64,000 nt of DNA from DATLWN01 sp964422615 (GCA_964422615.1 CAYRBJ010000003.1:62001-126000); one strand, 5' to 3'. Counted from the stretch's first letter, positions 8,763-18,271 are shown. Notes: a model not told the origin generated them from the letters alone. Made by a program: numbers and translations.

Positions 8763-10130
8763 TTGCATGAACTGATGCATATCCTGCATACGACGCTGGC
8801 GTTCATCGTGGCCATTGCCGTGCTGGTGTTTGTGCATGAATTCGGCCATTTTATCGTCGCGCGCCGGCTGGGCATTCGCGTCGAAAAGTTTTCCATCGGC
8901 TTCGGACCAGCGCTGTTTTCCTGGCACAGTCGGGACGGTGAGGTGGAATACGTCATCGCAGCCATTCCGCTCGGCGGCTATGTGAAGATGCTGGGAGAAA
9001 ATCCCGAGGAACAGGAGGCAGACGCAAAGACGGCACTGACCCCTGAGGAGCGGCAGCGCGCCTTTGATGCACAGCCGGCATGGAAGCGGGCCAGCGTATC
9101 GGTGGCCGGGCCGTTATTCAATTTCCTGTTCGCCATCCTGGCATTTATGGTGGTTGGCTGGGTGGGCCGGTATGTGGCGCCACCCGTGGTGGGTGTCATC
9201 ACCCCTGCATCGGTGGCCGAGCAGGCAGGGATCGTTGTCGGCGACGATATCGTGTCCGTGAATGGCCATGATATCCATTCATGGACCCAGCTCGAGGACC
9301 GGCTGAAGGACGCGGTGAACTCGGACGTGCGCCTGGAGTTGAAACACAACGGAAGCATGTCTCAAGTTTCAGTGCATATCCCCGCCAGTAGCAAGGAACC
9401 TCTGCTTATCAACGTTTCGGAATCGCTGCTTGGCATCAGCCCTGGCATGCGCGTGATGGTAGATTCGGTACTGCCCGGTTCACCTTCCGCCAAGGCTGGC
9501 CTGCGCTCGGGTGATCTGATCAAACAGGCCGACGGCCATGTCGTACAAACGGTCCGCGATTTCGTGAACACCGTGCGCAGCCACGGCGGTAAAAGTATGG
9601 TGCTGAACGTCGAACGCAAGGGTATCAACCTGGCCGTTCCCATCGTGCCGGAAAAGACGGCGGATGGCATTGGCAGGATCGGTGCAAGGATGGAGGCCGA
9701 GCCGCTGCGTCCCCCAGTGCTTTATCGGATGGGCCTGCTTGAAGGGATTCGCTACGGGTTTGTGCGCACCTGGGATATGACCGTGCTGACGTTTGATGTC
9801 ATGGGCAAGATGCTGACCGCCGCCATTTCACCGGAGAATCTCGGGGGGCCGATCGCCATCGCCCAATTGGCCGGGCAAACGGCAGCACTCGGTTTCGCCT
9901 CATTTTGCGCTTTTCTGGCTTTGATTTCGGTCAACCTGGGGGTATTGAATCTGATGCCAATCCCGATTCTCGACGGTGGCCACCTGGCCTATCTGCTGGT
10001 GGAAAAGCTGCGCGGTCGCCCGCTTTCGCCAAAGATGATGGCGCGCACCCAGACGGTCGGACTGGCGCTGATCATCATGTTGATGATCTTCGCCTTCTAT
10101 AACGATTTATCACATTTGTATCGGGGTTAG
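8763..10130 (+). CDS. rseP: RseP-type site-2 protease with two PDZ domains
   Basis: 455 residues. It is an inner-membrane zinc protease; homologues cut the anti-sigma factor RseA after DegS and clear remnant signal peptides. HEFGH (residues 25-29) is in the first membrane helix, and the second zinc motif (NLMPIPILDGG) is near the C-terminus. Two PDZ-like domains lie between, around residues 135-215 and 220-310. The TTG at 8763 was chosen because GGGAG at 8752-8756 is at the right distance; the next ATG (8775) is too far from it. It sits before bamA, the common position in Pseudomonadota. Confidence 0.95.
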   Translation: MHELMHILHTTLAFIVAIAVLVFVHEFGHFIVARRLGIRVEKFSIGFGPALFSWHSRDGEVEYVIAAIPLGGYVKMLGENPEEQEADAKTALTPEERQRAFDAQPAWKRASVSVAGPLFNFLFAILAFMVVGWVGRYVAPPVVGVITPASVAEQAGIVVGDDIVSVNGHDIHSWTQLEDRLKDAVNSDVRLELKHNGSMSQVSVHIPASSKEPLLINVSESLLGISPGMRVMVDSVLPGSPSAKAGLRSGDLIKQADGHVVQTVRDFVNTVRSHGGKSMVLNVERKGINLAVPIVPEKTADGIGRIGARMEAEPLRPPVLYRMGLLEGIRYGFVRTWDMTVLTFDVMGKMLTAAISPENLGGPIAIAQLAGQTAALGFASFCAFLALISVNLGVLNLMPIPILDGGHLAYLLVEKLRGRPLSPKMMARTQTVGLALIIMLMIFAFYNDLSHLYRG

Positions 10131-10135
10131 TTGGC

Positions 10136-12493
10136 ATGGGTAATCACTTCCTGCGAGGCATCATTTCAGGCCTGCTGGTGTTCTTCTTCGTATACATAGG
10201 CGGGATGACTGGCACGGCATGGGCTAATGGTGCACCTGCCGTGGATCAGCCGCGCGTACTGAGCGTGGGCGTCGCCGGCAACCGTTTCATCGAAAAAGAC
10301 GCGGTGATGGCGGAGATCCATACCAAGCCGGGGGATATACTCAGCCACAAGCAAATCGGTCGCGACGTACGCGCACTGTTTGATACGGGATATTTCTCCA
10401 ATGTCTATGTGGAGGGCATCCGCAACAGTAAGGGTGTACGCCTGATCTACCACGTTGTCGAATATCCGGTCGTCGGTTCCATCACCTATAAGGGCAACGA
10501 TGCCATCGAGACCCAGATATTTAAATTCAAGCTGAAAATCAAGCCCGGGCACGTACTGAGCGATGCCCTGAAGCGTGAGGAAATCAATCAGATCCGTCAC
10601 ATGTATCTGAAAAAGGGATACTATCAGGTGGGCGTCAAGATCCACACCACCAAGCGTACGGACGGGCGTGTGGATGTGCAGGTCATTATCGACGAGGGTC
10701 GGGTCACGCACATCGTCCGTATCCTGTTCGTCGGCAACCATGCTTTTTCCGATGCCGACCTGCGCGATCAGCTGGCATCACAGCAAAGCGGCTTCATATC
10801 GTACTTTAACAATCGTGACGTGTTCCAGCAGGACAGGATACGTGCCGATGCCCAACTGCTGATGCAGTATTACCAGGATCACGGCTATCTGGATTCCAAG
10901 GTTGAGTCGACCCTGATATCGTTGTCGGTCGATAAGAAGTCGTTCTATCTGACATTCAACATCTATGAGGGTCCGCAATACCGGGTCAGCAAGGTCGATT
11001 TGCAGGGGGATCTGGTTCCCAGCCGCAAGGCACTAACCTCGGCGGTCACCATGAAACCCGGTGAGATTTATTCGTTGCAGAAGCTGCGCGGCAGCATCCA
11101 GGCCGTGACCGAGAAGGTCGGCGATGAAGGCTATGCCTTTGCCACCGTCACACCACTGTTCCACCGGGATCTGGGCAGCCATACCGTGGCCATCACCCTG
11201 GATGTCGAGAAGGGTCGCGAGATCTACATCGAACGCATCAAGATTACCGGCAATCAGAAAACCGAAGATCATGTGATCCGTCGCGAATTGCGACAGGCCG
11301 AAGCCTCACGCTATTCGGCATCGAAGATCAAACGCAGCAAGCAGCGGATGAATCGCTTGGGCTATTTCAAAAGCGTGAAGGTAAACCTGCCGCGCGCCGG
11401 TTCGGATGACCGGGTGAACATGGATATCAAGGTCGATGAGAAGAAAACGGGGTCGTTCACCATCGGTGCCGGCTATTCACAGCTGCAGAAGCTTTTCATC
11501 ACCACGTCGTTGAATGAGCACAACTTCCTCGGCAAGGGTTACAACACCAGCATCAAGGCGGATATCGGCAAGATCACGCAGAACTACAATATCGGTCTGA
11601 CCGATCCGTATTTCCTGGGTTCGAACATCAGCGCCTCGATCAACGCCTTTAAAATGGAGACCAACTACCACCTGCTGAACAGCTCGGTCATGCCCTACAA
11701 CTACAACAATGTTGGCGGCACCGTCAGCTTCGGCATACCGGTGACAGAGCACCTGACCTATGGCATCGGCTATTCGTATACGCAGAACCACATCTTCAAT
11801 GTTAACCCGTCCATCAGCTCGATCCTGATCCAGGCCGAGGCAGGGGTGAACACCATTGGCGAGGTGAATCAGAGCCTGACCTGGGATTCGCGCGACAACA
11901 TCATGGAGCCGCACGAGGGCCAGTACTACCAGTTGGCTGCCGGCTATGCGGGGCTGGGGGGAAACCAGCGCTTCTACAATGCCTCATTGACCTCGAAGCT
12001 GTACCTGCCGCTCGGCACGGATTTCACCCTCAGCCCGTCGATCGAAGGCGGATATATCCATGGTATCGGCAACAAGCAGATCCCGTTGTGGCGGCGCTTC
12101 TCGCTTGGCGGTGTCGGTTCGCTGCGTGGCTTCCAATACTACGGCGTGACCCTGAGAGACCCGGCGACCAACAATGTGCTTGGCGGTGACAAGATGGCCG
12201 TGGCGGCACTGGATTTGTATTTCCCGATTCCATACATGCAGACCAGGGGCTTCCGCGGCGACCTGTTTTACAATGCCGGCCTGGTCTGGGGCAGTGTGCA
12301 TACGGCGGTGGGCGCACGCACATTGAATGTTGCAGAGCCGTTCTCCATCAATAGAGTGCGTTCAGCCGCCGGTTTCGAACTTCAGTGGTTGTCGCCGGTA
12401 GGGCCGCTGGCTCTGATCTGGGCCTTCCCGATCCACAGCCTGCCGGAGGATCAAAAGCAGTCATTCCAGTTTGCGCTCGGCACCCAGTTTTAG
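10136..12493 (+). CDS. bamA: outer membrane protein assembly factor BamA
   Basis: 785 residues. It is the core Omp85 protein of the BAM complex that folds beta-barrel proteins into the outer membrane. A signal peptide ends near residue 31 (TAWA). Five POTRA domains follow (about residues 35-440), then a C-terminal 16-strand barrel. The loop-6 signature is present (SLRGFQYYG) and the chain ends in an aromatic residue (GTQF), as expected for an outer-membrane barrel. It is preceded by rseP and followed by an ompH/skp chaperone gene, as in the classic cluster. Confidence 0.97.
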   Translation: MGNHFLRGIISGLLVFFFVYIGGMTGTAWANGAPAVDQPRVLSVGVAGNRFIEKDAVMAEIHTKPGDILSHKQIGRDVRALFDTGYFSNVYVEGIRNSKGVRLIYHVVEYPVVGSITYKGNDAIETQIFKFKLKIKPGHVLSDALKREEINQIRHMYLKKGYYQVGVKIHTTKRTDGRVDVQVIIDEGRVTHIVRILFVGNHAFSDADLRDQLASQQSGFISYFNNRDVFQQDRIRADAQLLMQYYQDHGYLDSKVESTLISLSVDKKSFYLTFNIYEGPQYRVSKVDLQGDLVPSRKALTSAVTMKPGEIYSLQKLRGSIQAVTEKVGDEGYAFATVTPLFHRDLGSHTVAITLDVEKGREIYIERIKITGNQKTEDHVIRRELRQAEASRYSASKIKRSKQRMNRLGYFKSVKVNLPRAGSDDRVNMDIKVDEKKTGSFTIGAGYSQLQKLFITTSLNEHNFLGKGYNTSIKADIGKITQNYNIGLTDPYFLGSNISASINAFKMETNYHLLNSSVMPYNYNNVGGTVSFGIPVTEHLTYGIGYSYTQNHIFNVNPSISSILIQAEAGVNTIGEVNQSLTWDSRDNIMEPHEGQYYQLAAGYAGLGGNQRFYNASLTSKLYLPLGTDFTLSPSIEGGYIHGIGNKQIPLWRRFSLGGVGSLRGFQYYGVTLRDPATNNVLGGDKMAVAALDLYFPIPYMQTRGFRGDLFYNAGLVWGSVHTAVGARTLNVAEPFSINRVRSAAGFELQWLSPVGPLALIWAFPIHSLPEDQKQSFQFALGTQF

Positions 12494-12534
12494 GTAGATT
12501 GCTACACACGCTGTTCAGTTGGGAGGAAATACAT

Positions 12535-13059
12535 ATGCGGACACGATTGGTACGGAAGGGCGTGCCGCTGGTCACGGTCATGATGCTGGTGTTCAGTCCT
12601 GCTGCGCATGCCAGGGATATGAAATTCGGACATGTGGATTTCAAGGGAGCGGTGGAGAACACCGCCGCCTACCAAAGGGGTATGCAGCGGCTCCAGGCGT
12701 TGAAGGCCAAGGACGAGAAGGTATTGAATGCGATGCAGGATAAGATCTCGGCCAAGGAAAAGGCGCTGCTTGGACAGTCGATGGCCATGTCACCCGCGGT
12801 GTTACAGCGCAAACAGCAGGAGTTGAAGGATTTGCGTAAGGATTTCTCGCGCAAACAGCAGGATGCCCAGGAACAGCTTCTTAATGAAAAGAACCAGCTG
12901 GACCAGAGCCTGGTCTCCGAATTCTACAGTATTGTTCAGGCATACGGCAAAAAGCACCATTACGATTATATTTTCATGTCAAAGTCCGCAGTGATCTATG
13001 CGAATCCCGATCTCGACATCACCCCTGAGATCACCAAGCTGCTCGACAAAAAGAAATAG
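12535..13059 (+). CDS. OmpH/Skp-type periplasmic chaperone
   Basis: 174 residues. A signal peptide (cleavage near residue 25, AHA) is followed by the conserved KFGHVDFKGAV strand. A long, charged, coiled-coil helix pair (about residues 50-140) then forms the tentacles of Skp-like trimers, which hold unfolded outer-membrane proteins. The start is the ATG with GGGAGGAAA upstream at 12521-12529. Its position between bamA and lpxD matches skp in enterobacteria. Sequence divergence in this family is high, so the call rests on architecture and context. Confidence 0.88.
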   Translation: MRTRLVRKGVPLVTVMMLVFSPAAHARDMKFGHVDFKGAVENTAAYQRGMQRLQALKAKDEKVLNAMQDKISAKEKALLGQSMAMSPAVLQRKQQELKDLRKDFSRKQQDAQEQLLNEKNQLDQSLVSEFYSIVQAYGKKHHYDYIFMSKSAVIYANPDLDITPEITKLLDKKK

Positions 13060-13061
13060 GA

Positions 13062-14108
13062 ATGCAGTCCGTCCACGCAGTCTCCCTTGAGGAGGTTGCC
13101 CGGATCGTTTCGGGACGGCTGGAGAGCGCAGAGTCACACGCGCATCGCCTGGTGTCCGGGGTCAACACCTTGGATCTGGCGACGGAGAACGAGGCCTCTT
13201 TCCTTTCGAACCCCGCCTACAAGCGGTTTCTCGCGCAAACACGCGCAGCGGTGGTATTGCTGGCCGAAACGGAAAAATCTTCCGCCCCCTGTCCCGTCAT
13301 CCGGGTCAGGGATCCGCATCTCGGATTCGCACTGCTTCAGCGATTTTTCCACCCGGAACCCGCTTCACGGGGACTGCGCCACCCTACGGCGGTGATCGAT
13401 GCATCCGCACGGATCGCCAAAGACGTCGATGTCGGTCCTCAAGCCGTCGTAGGCGCTGGTGCCGTCATTGGCGCTGGCACGCGTATCGGCGCCGGGTGCG
13501 TGATCGGGCAGGAGGTCCATATCGGTGGTACCTGCCTACTGCAGCCGCGCGCCACGGTTGCCGATGGTTGCATCCTTGGCGACCGCGTGGTGTTACAAAG
13601 CGGGGCGGTGATCGGCGCCGACGGCTTCGGATTCGCCTGGAACGGCAAACAGCATCTGAAGATTCCCCAGACCGGACGGGTGGTCATCGGTGACGATGTG
13701 GAGATCGGCGCCAACACCTGCATCGACCGGGGTGCGATCAAGGACACCGTGATCGAGTCCGGTGTCAAGCTCGACAACCTGATCCAGATCGGTCACAACG
13801 TACGCATCGGCGCATTCACGGTCATGGCAAGCCAGGTCGGGATTTCCGGATCCACTGCGATCGGCAGGGGATGCCAGATCGGCGGCCAGGCCGGAGTAGC
13901 CGGACATGTGCAGATCGGCGACGGCTCCCGCATTGCTGCCCGGGCTGGGGTGATCGGTGACCTGGCTGCGCAGGGTATCTATGCCGGTTTTCCGGCCATC
14001 ACCCACCGGGAATGGCTGAGGATTTCGGCCCTGTTGCACCGCCTGCCCACCATATGGGCGATCATCCGGCGCCTGGGGCTTTCCGGGAAGGGTGAACAGA
14101 ATGGATGA
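13062..14108 (+). CDS. lpxD: UDP-3-O-acylglucosamine N-acyltransferase
   Basis: 348 residues. This enzyme adds the second hydroxyacyl chain in lipid A synthesis, using acyl-ACP. It has an N-terminal uridine-binding domain (about 1-105), then a left-handed parallel beta helix seen as many hexapeptide repeats (I-G-x-x-x-x), and a short C-terminal helical part. The catalytic histidine is in LIQIGHNV, and the conserved GADGFGFAW and NTCIDRG segments are present. It starts two bases after the ompH-type gene and overlaps the region before fabZ. Confidence 0.96.
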   Translation: MQSVHAVSLEEVARIVSGRLESAESHAHRLVSGVNTLDLATENEASFLSNPAYKRFLAQTRAAVVLLAETEKSSAPCPVIRVRDPHLGFALLQRFFHPEPASRGLRHPTAVIDASARIAKDVDVGPQAVVGAGAVIGAGTRIGAGCVIGQEVHIGGTCLLQPRATVADGCILGDRVVLQSGAVIGADGFGFAWNGKQHLKIPQTGRVVIGDDVEIGANTCIDRGAIKDTVIESGVKLDNLIQIGHNVRIGAFTVMASQVGISGSTAIGRGCQIGGQAGVAGHVQIGDGSRIAARAGVIGDLAAQGIYAGFPAITHREWLRISALLHRLPTIWAIIRRLGLSGKGEQNG

Positions 14109-14127
14109 CAAGCGTGGAGAACAAGCA

Positions 14128-14574
14128 ATGCCAGTAATGAATATCGACGAGATCATGCGCCATCTGCCGCATCGCTACCCCTTGCTTCTGATCGACCGGG
14201 TGCTCGATTTCGAAAAGGATGTATCGATCCGGGCGATGAAGAATGTAACGATCAACGAGCCGCAATTCCATGGCCATTTCCCGGATCATCCGGTGATGCC
14301 CGGCGTGCTGTTGGTGGAGGCCATGGCTCAGGCCGGCGGCATCCTGGCTTTTCAGTCGGCAGATCCGGAACGGGAATACCTGGTTTATTTCACCGGCATC
14401 GATGAGGTGCGCTTCCGCAGGCCCGTCCGGCCCGGCGATCAGGTCATTTTCGAACTGACCTGTCTTCGCCGCCGCGGCCATATGTGGAGATTCAAGGGCG
14501 AGGCTTTTGTCGACGGTGAACTGGTATGTGGCGGCATCCTGATGGCGACGCTGATGCCCAAGGACGAAGTTTGA
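14128..14574 (+). CDS. fabZ: 3-hydroxyacyl-ACP dehydratase FabZ
   Basis: 148 residues. It dehydrates 3-hydroxyacyl-ACP in fatty acid elongation. The hot-dog fold helix carries the catalytic pair in HFPDHPVMPGVLLVEAMAQ (His and Glu), after the typical HLPHRYPLLLIDRV opening. The ATG at 14128 is favoured because GGAGA (14116-14120) precedes it by seven bases. Starts at 14101 or 14092 would overlap lpxD and add a poorly conserved leader. Its place between lpxD and lpxA balances hydroxyacyl use between lipid A and membrane lipid. Confidence 0.96.
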   Translation: MPVMNIDEIMRHLPHRYPLLLIDRVLDFEKDVSIRAMKNVTINEPQFHGHFPDHPVMPGVLLVEAMAQAGGILAFQSADPEREYLVYFTGIDEVRFRRPVRPGDQVIFELTCLRRRGHMWRFKGEAFVDGELVCGGILMATLMPKDEV

Positions 14575-14576
14575 GC

Positions 14577-15383
14577 ATGGCGGATATCCATCCCTCTGCT
14601 GTCGTTGACCCGGCGGCGCGCATCGGAAGCGGGGTCAGGATCGGGCCGTTCTGCGTCGTCGGCGCGAACGCACGCATCGGCGACGACTGTCAGCTGCTGT
14701 CCCATGTCGTTATCGAGGGCTATACCACCGTCGGCAGCCGCAACCGCATCTTCCCTTTCGCCAGCATCGGCCATCAGCCCCAGGATCTGAAATATCATGG
14801 CGAGGCCTCCGAGGTCATCATCGGGGATGACAACACCATCCGTGAGGGGGTGACCATCAATCCGGGTACTGAGGGCGGCGGCATGCTGACGAAGATAGGC
14901 AACCACAATCTGTTGATGGCCTACAGCCACGTAGCCCATGATTGCCTGTTGGGCGACCAGGTGATCCTCGCCAACGGTGCCACACTGGCCGGCCATGTCG
15001 AGATCGAGGATGGCGTCATCTTGGGCGGCCACACGGCCGTGCTGCAGTTTGTGCGCATCGGGCGCTTTGCCATGATCGGCGGTACGGCAGGTATCACCAA
15101 AGACGTGCCACCGTTTTGTCTGACTTCCGGGGGCTACCGGCCGGGGCTCGCCGGGCTGAATCTGGTTGGTCTCAGGCGCCGGCAGTTCCCTAACGAGCGA
15201 ATCCAGTGCCTGAAGTCGATGTACCGTACCCTGTTCCAATCGACTGGCTCCATGGAGGACAGGCTTGAAGAAGCCGGCCGCATCGCCGGGGATGATGCCC
15301 AAGCTCTGCATCTGCTGGATTTCATCAAAACAGCCAAGCGCGGACTTCTGCTGCATCGCCGCGATTCGCGCGAAACTCAGTAA
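14577..15383 (+). CDS. lpxA: UDP-N-acetylglucosamine acyltransferase
   Basis: 268 residues. It performs the first step of lipid A synthesis, moving a hydroxyacyl group from ACP to UDP-GlcNAc. It is a left-handed beta helix of hexapeptide repeats followed by a C-terminal helical domain. The catalytic histidine lies in SHVAHDC, and the IGHQPQDLKYHG and NTIREGVTINPGT segments are diagnostic. The ATG follows the fabZ stop by two bases. LpxC, the next enzyme of the pathway, is not in this window. Confidence 0.97.
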   Translation: MADIHPSAVVDPAARIGSGVRIGPFCVVGANARIGDDCQLLSHVVIEGYTTVGSRNRIFPFASIGHQPQDLKYHGEASEVIIGDDNTIREGVTINPGTEGGGMLTKIGNHNLLMAYSHVAHDCLLGDQVILANGATLAGHVEIEDGVILGGHTAVLQFVRIGRFAMIGGTAGITKDVPPFCLTSGGYRPGLAGLNLVGLRRRQFPNERIQCLKSMYRTLFQSTGSMEDRLEEAGRIAGDDAQALHLLDFIKTAKRGLLLHRRDSRETQ

Positions 15384-15410
15384 GCTGCCGCCTGGCAACG
15401 ATAACTTGGC

Positions 15411-16247
15411 ATGAAAGAGCATCCTGATTGCCTTGGCTTGGTGGCCGGTTACGGGGAGTTCCCGCTGGAACTGATTCGTGTCTTCAAACAGGCCGGCCTT
15501 GCTGTGCATGCCGTGGCGGTTCATGAGGAAACCTCATCACATATTGAGGAACTGGTCGATTCGGTCTGTTGGCTGCATGTCGGCCAGGTCGGGGGCATGA
15601 TTCGTGCCTTCAAACAGGCCGGCGTCACCCAGGTGGTGTTTGCTGGCAAGGTACGCAAGCTGCATCTGTTCCGCAATTTCCGTCCCGACCTGACTGCAAT
15701 CAAGGCCTTGATGAAGCTGAAAGACAGGCGCGATGACACGATCATGCTGGCTGTAGTCGACCTCCTGGCGAAAGCGGGCATGACCGTTATTGCCCAGACT
15801 TGTTATGCGCAGCCAATGCTTGCCGGCAACGGGCACCTGTACGGACCGAAGCCGAACAAGGAGATGCTCCAGGATGCTGCATTCGGATTTGCGCAGGCCA
15901 AGGGCATCGCAGGCCTGGATATCGGACAGACCGTGGCGGTGAGGGACCTGGCCGTGCTCGCCGTAGAGGCCATCGAGGGGACGGATGCTGCCATCCGCCG
16001 TGGTGGCGAACTCGGTGGCGGTAGCGGGGTAACCATCGTCAAGGTGGCCAAACCCGACCAGGACCAGCGTTTTGATGTGCCGGCCATCGGGCCGGACACC
16101 CTGGAAGTGATGGCAGCTTCCGGATGTCGTTGCCTTGCCGTGGAGAGTGGCCAAACCCTGCTGTTACAACGCCAACGTCTGGACGAACTGGCCAGAAAGT
16201 ATGAGATCACCGTGATTGGCATACAGAATCCCCCTGTCTCCCGGTAA
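15411..16247 (+). CDS. lpxI: LpxI-type UDP-2,3-diacylglucosamine pyrophosphatase
   Basis: 278 residues. It belongs to the former DUF1009 family, which hydrolyses UDP-2,3-diacylglucosamine to lipid X and UMP. It is unrelated in fold to LpxH of E. coli, and LpxI was first shown in Caulobacter. The N-terminal domain begins with LGLVAGYGEFPLEL; the C-terminal catalytic part has AVRDLAVLAVEAIEGTDAAI and KPDQDQRFDVPAIGPDT. The position between lpxA and lpxB supports the role. It ends with a one-base overlap with lpxB. Confidence 0.93.
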   Translation: MKEHPDCLGLVAGYGEFPLELIRVFKQAGLAVHAVAVHEETSSHIEELVDSVCWLHVGQVGGMIRAFKQAGVTQVVFAGKVRKLHLFRNFRPDLTAIKALMKLKDRRDDTIMLAVVDLLAKAGMTVIAQTCYAQPMLAGNGHLYGPKPNKEMLQDAAFGFAQAKGIAGLDIGQTVAVRDLAVLAVEAIEGTDAAIRRGGELGGGSGVTIVKVAKPDQDQRFDVPAIGPDTLEVMAASGCRCLAVESGQTLLLQRQRLDELARKYEITVIGIQNPPVSR

Positions 16248-17389
16248 TGCGCACGGTTTTTATCTCGGCCGGCGAGGTATCCGGTGACATGCATGCAGCC
16301 ACCGTGGTTCGTGCATTGCGCGAACGCCTTTCAGGGGCCGAGATCCACGGCGTCGCCGGGCCTGCCATGGCAGCGGCCGGCTGCCATCCATTGTTTGCCA
16401 TGTCGGAGTTGAATGTCATGGGCATCGGGGATGTGATCCGTGCCTGGCCACGCATCCGACAGGTCGAGCAAGGAATACTGGACTGGGTAGAGGCTGCACG
16501 GCCGGATATGGCGATCCTGGTAGATTTTCCCGGTTTCCATATGCGTCTGGGCAGGAAGCTTCGTCGTCTGGGCATTCCGGTACTGCAATACATTGCACCC
16601 AAGCTGTGGGCCTGGGGTAGTTGGCGCGTGCGGCGCCTGCGCACTGCGCAGGATGGCTTGGCGTGTATCCTCCCGTTCGAGCCCGCCTGGTTCGATCAAC
16701 GGGGTGTTCCGGCCCGCTATGTCGGCAATCCCAGTGCCCATGCCTGCCGAACCGGATGGAGTGCCTCCGAGCTCAGGCAGCATCTGGACTTGGCAGAGCA
16801 TTCCACTCTGGTGGCCCTGTTGCCCGGAAGCCGCCCGGGGGAACTGCAGCGGCATGCATCGCTGCTGGCAGATGCCTGGAAACAGGTGGCGGTGCAGCGC
16901 CAGGATGCGCATGCCGTGGTACCGGTGGCACCGGGTACCGACGTTCAACTGTTGGCACCGTTACTGCATTGCGAACGGATCCACCGGATCGAGCGTATGC
17001 GCGAAGGCTATGCCATGCGGGCCGATGCAGCAGTGGCCGTGTCTGGTACGGCGACGCTTGAGTTGGCCCTGTGGGACGTACCCTCAATCCTTGTCTACCG
17101 GGGTGCACCGATGATGATGGCATTGGCACGCCGGCTGGTGCGTCTTCCCCATGCAGGGCTCGCCAATATCCTGCTGGGTGAGGAGGCGATGCCCGAACTG
17201 ATCCAGGAGGAATGTACGGTGGAGGCGATTGTGGGGCGGCTGCTGGATTTGCTGGATCCGGATGGCACTTCGGCGGCCAGACAGCGTAAAATGTTCGAGC
17301 GGCTGCATGCCATGCTCGGTGAGCATGATCCCGCTGCGGTCGTGGCGGAGATGGCAGAGGCTATGGTTTCCCGGGGAAGCATTTCTTGA
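16247..17389 (+). CDS. lpxB: lipid A disaccharide synthase
   Basis: 380 residues, the usual length for GT19 enzymes. It joins lipid X to UDP-diacylglucosamine at the inner face of the inner membrane. Typical segments are ISAGEVSGDMHA at the start, VDFPGFHMRLGRKL, YIAPKLWAWG, LPGSRPGEL and SGTATLELAL. The ATG overlaps the stop of lpxI by one base. It closes the long envelope cluster, and a predicted promoter for the next unit overlaps its stop codon. Confidence 0.97.
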   Translation: MRTVFISAGEVSGDMHAATVVRALRERLSGAEIHGVAGPAMAAAGCHPLFAMSELNVMGIGDVIRAWPRIRQVEQGILDWVEAARPDMAILVDFPGFHMRLGRKLRRLGIPVLQYIAPKLWAWGSWRVRRLRTAQDGLACILPFEPAWFDQRGVPARYVGNPSAHACRTGWSASELRQHLDLAEHSTLVALLPGSRPGELQRHASLLADAWKQVAVQRQDAHAVVPVAPGTDVQLLAPLLHCERIHRIERMREGYAMRADAAVAVSGTATLELALWDVPSILVYRGAPMMMALARRLVRLPHAGLANILLGEEAMPELIQEECTVEAIVGRLLDLLDPDGTSAARQRKMFERLHAMLGEHDPAAVVAEMAEAMVSRGSIS

Positions 17390-17413
17390 CCTGCATGGGC
17401 GGATATTCATAAT
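17386..17413 (+). promoter_or_regulatory. predicted promoter of the yceD-rpmF-plsX-fab unit
   Basis: TTGACC (17386-17391), a 16-bp spacer and CATAAT (17408-17413), overlapping the lpxB stop. The downstream gene starts at 17468. A separate start here would uncouple ribosomal L32 and fatty-acid genes from the lipid A cluster. Confidence 0.5.
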
Positions 17414-17467
17414 GCCGGCCCTATCTGCAGCGGATACTTGCTGTTTTTGCTTCGGCAGGAGGTCGGA

Positions 17468-17989
17468 TTGCGCCAGCAATGGGTGATCGTGTTGCAGGAT
17501 ATCCCGACTGCCGGTGTGCACTGGGATGGCGCGATTCCGGCCGGCGCGATGCAGGATACGTCAGCAGGACAGATCGCTCCGCTGGAAGCGATGCGATCCG
17601 ATCTGCATTGGAAGGGCGATCTCGTCCGTAAGGGCGACGTGTATCGCCTGCATGGCCACTGGCATATGCGCGTGGAAAGGCGATGCAGCCGGTGCAACGA
17701 GCCGTTCGAGATGGACATGGACGGGGATGCCGACCGTGATTTCCGTCTCGGAACCGGTGCGCAGGATGAGGATGCTTCATGTCAGTTACCTCCACCCGGC
17801 GAGCTGAATCTGGTGGATGTGCTGCGGGAGGATATCTGGCTAGCATGGCCGCAGGATGCGGTTTGCCATCAGGATTGCCTGGGGCTGTGCCCGGTTTGCG
17901 GTTGCAATCGGAACCACGGCGAATGCCGGTGCCATGAAGCAGATCATGATCACCCATTTGCAGCCTTGGGCAGGATGAAATTCGACTGA
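17468..17989 (+). CDS. yceD: DUF177 (YceD) family protein
   Basis: 173 residues. This family is almost always next to rpmF and has been linked to 23S rRNA or ribosome assembly and to expression of the downstream genes; a molecular activity is not firmly known. It carries a CSRC pair in the middle (about residues 77-80) and a cysteine-rich end (CHQDCLGLCPVCGC, then CRC), which suggests a metal site. The TTG at 17468 was chosen because a strong AGGAGGT (17457-17463) precedes it. A further upstream in-frame TTG at 17438 has no such site. Confidence 0.88.
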   Translation: MRQQWVIVLQDIPTAGVHWDGAIPAGAMQDTSAGQIAPLEAMRSDLHWKGDLVRKGDVYRLHGHWHMRVERRCSRCNEPFEMDMDGDADRDFRLGTGAQDEDASCQLPPPGELNLVDVLREDIWLAWPQDAVCHQDCLGLCPVCGCNRNHGECRCHEADHDHPFAALGRMKFD

Positions 17990-18061
17990 TGGCAGGATGG
18001 CTGGTCTGCGGCAAAACAGTATGTGACGATACCGGTGCAAAGCCGGTGAAGGAGTAAATCA

Positions 18062-18244
18062 ATGGCGGTTCCGAAGAGAAAGACAAGTCAGTCCCGGCGT
18101 AATATGCGCCGCTCCCATGATGGATTGACGGCCTCGGCCATGAGTGAGTGCCCGAACTGCGGCGATATCATGCGCCCGCATCATGCATGCCCGCACTGTG
18201 GTTATTACAAGGGTCGCGAGGTCGTGGCGAAGGACGAAGCGTAA
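18062..18244 (+). CDS. rpmF: 50S ribosomal protein L32
   Basis: 60 residues. It opens with MAVPKRKTSQSRR and has two zinc-ribbon pairs, CPNC and CPHC, so it is the zinc-binding (C+) form of L32. An AAGGAG ribosome site lies just before the ATG. It follows yceD by about 70 bases and precedes plsX, the classic yceD-rpmF-plsX-fab arrangement that couples ribosome and lipid synthesis. Confidence 0.97.
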   Translation: MAVPKRKTSQSRRNMRRSHDGLTASAMSECPNCGDIMRPHHACPHCGYYKGREVVAKDEA

Positions 18245-18271
18245 TTTCGCTGCTTGCTTTAAGCTGACCGC

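Noticed and set aside
14439..15524. A 361-codon minus-strand frame opposite fabZ, lpxA and the start of lpxI
   Set aside because: Shadow frame created by the hexapeptide-repeat codon pattern of lpxA.
18025..18060. ACCGG...CCGGT hairpin before rpmF, considered as a riboswitch fragment
   Set aside because: Only a 5-bp stem with no other conserved elements; it is probably chance or a minor ribosome-site hairpin.
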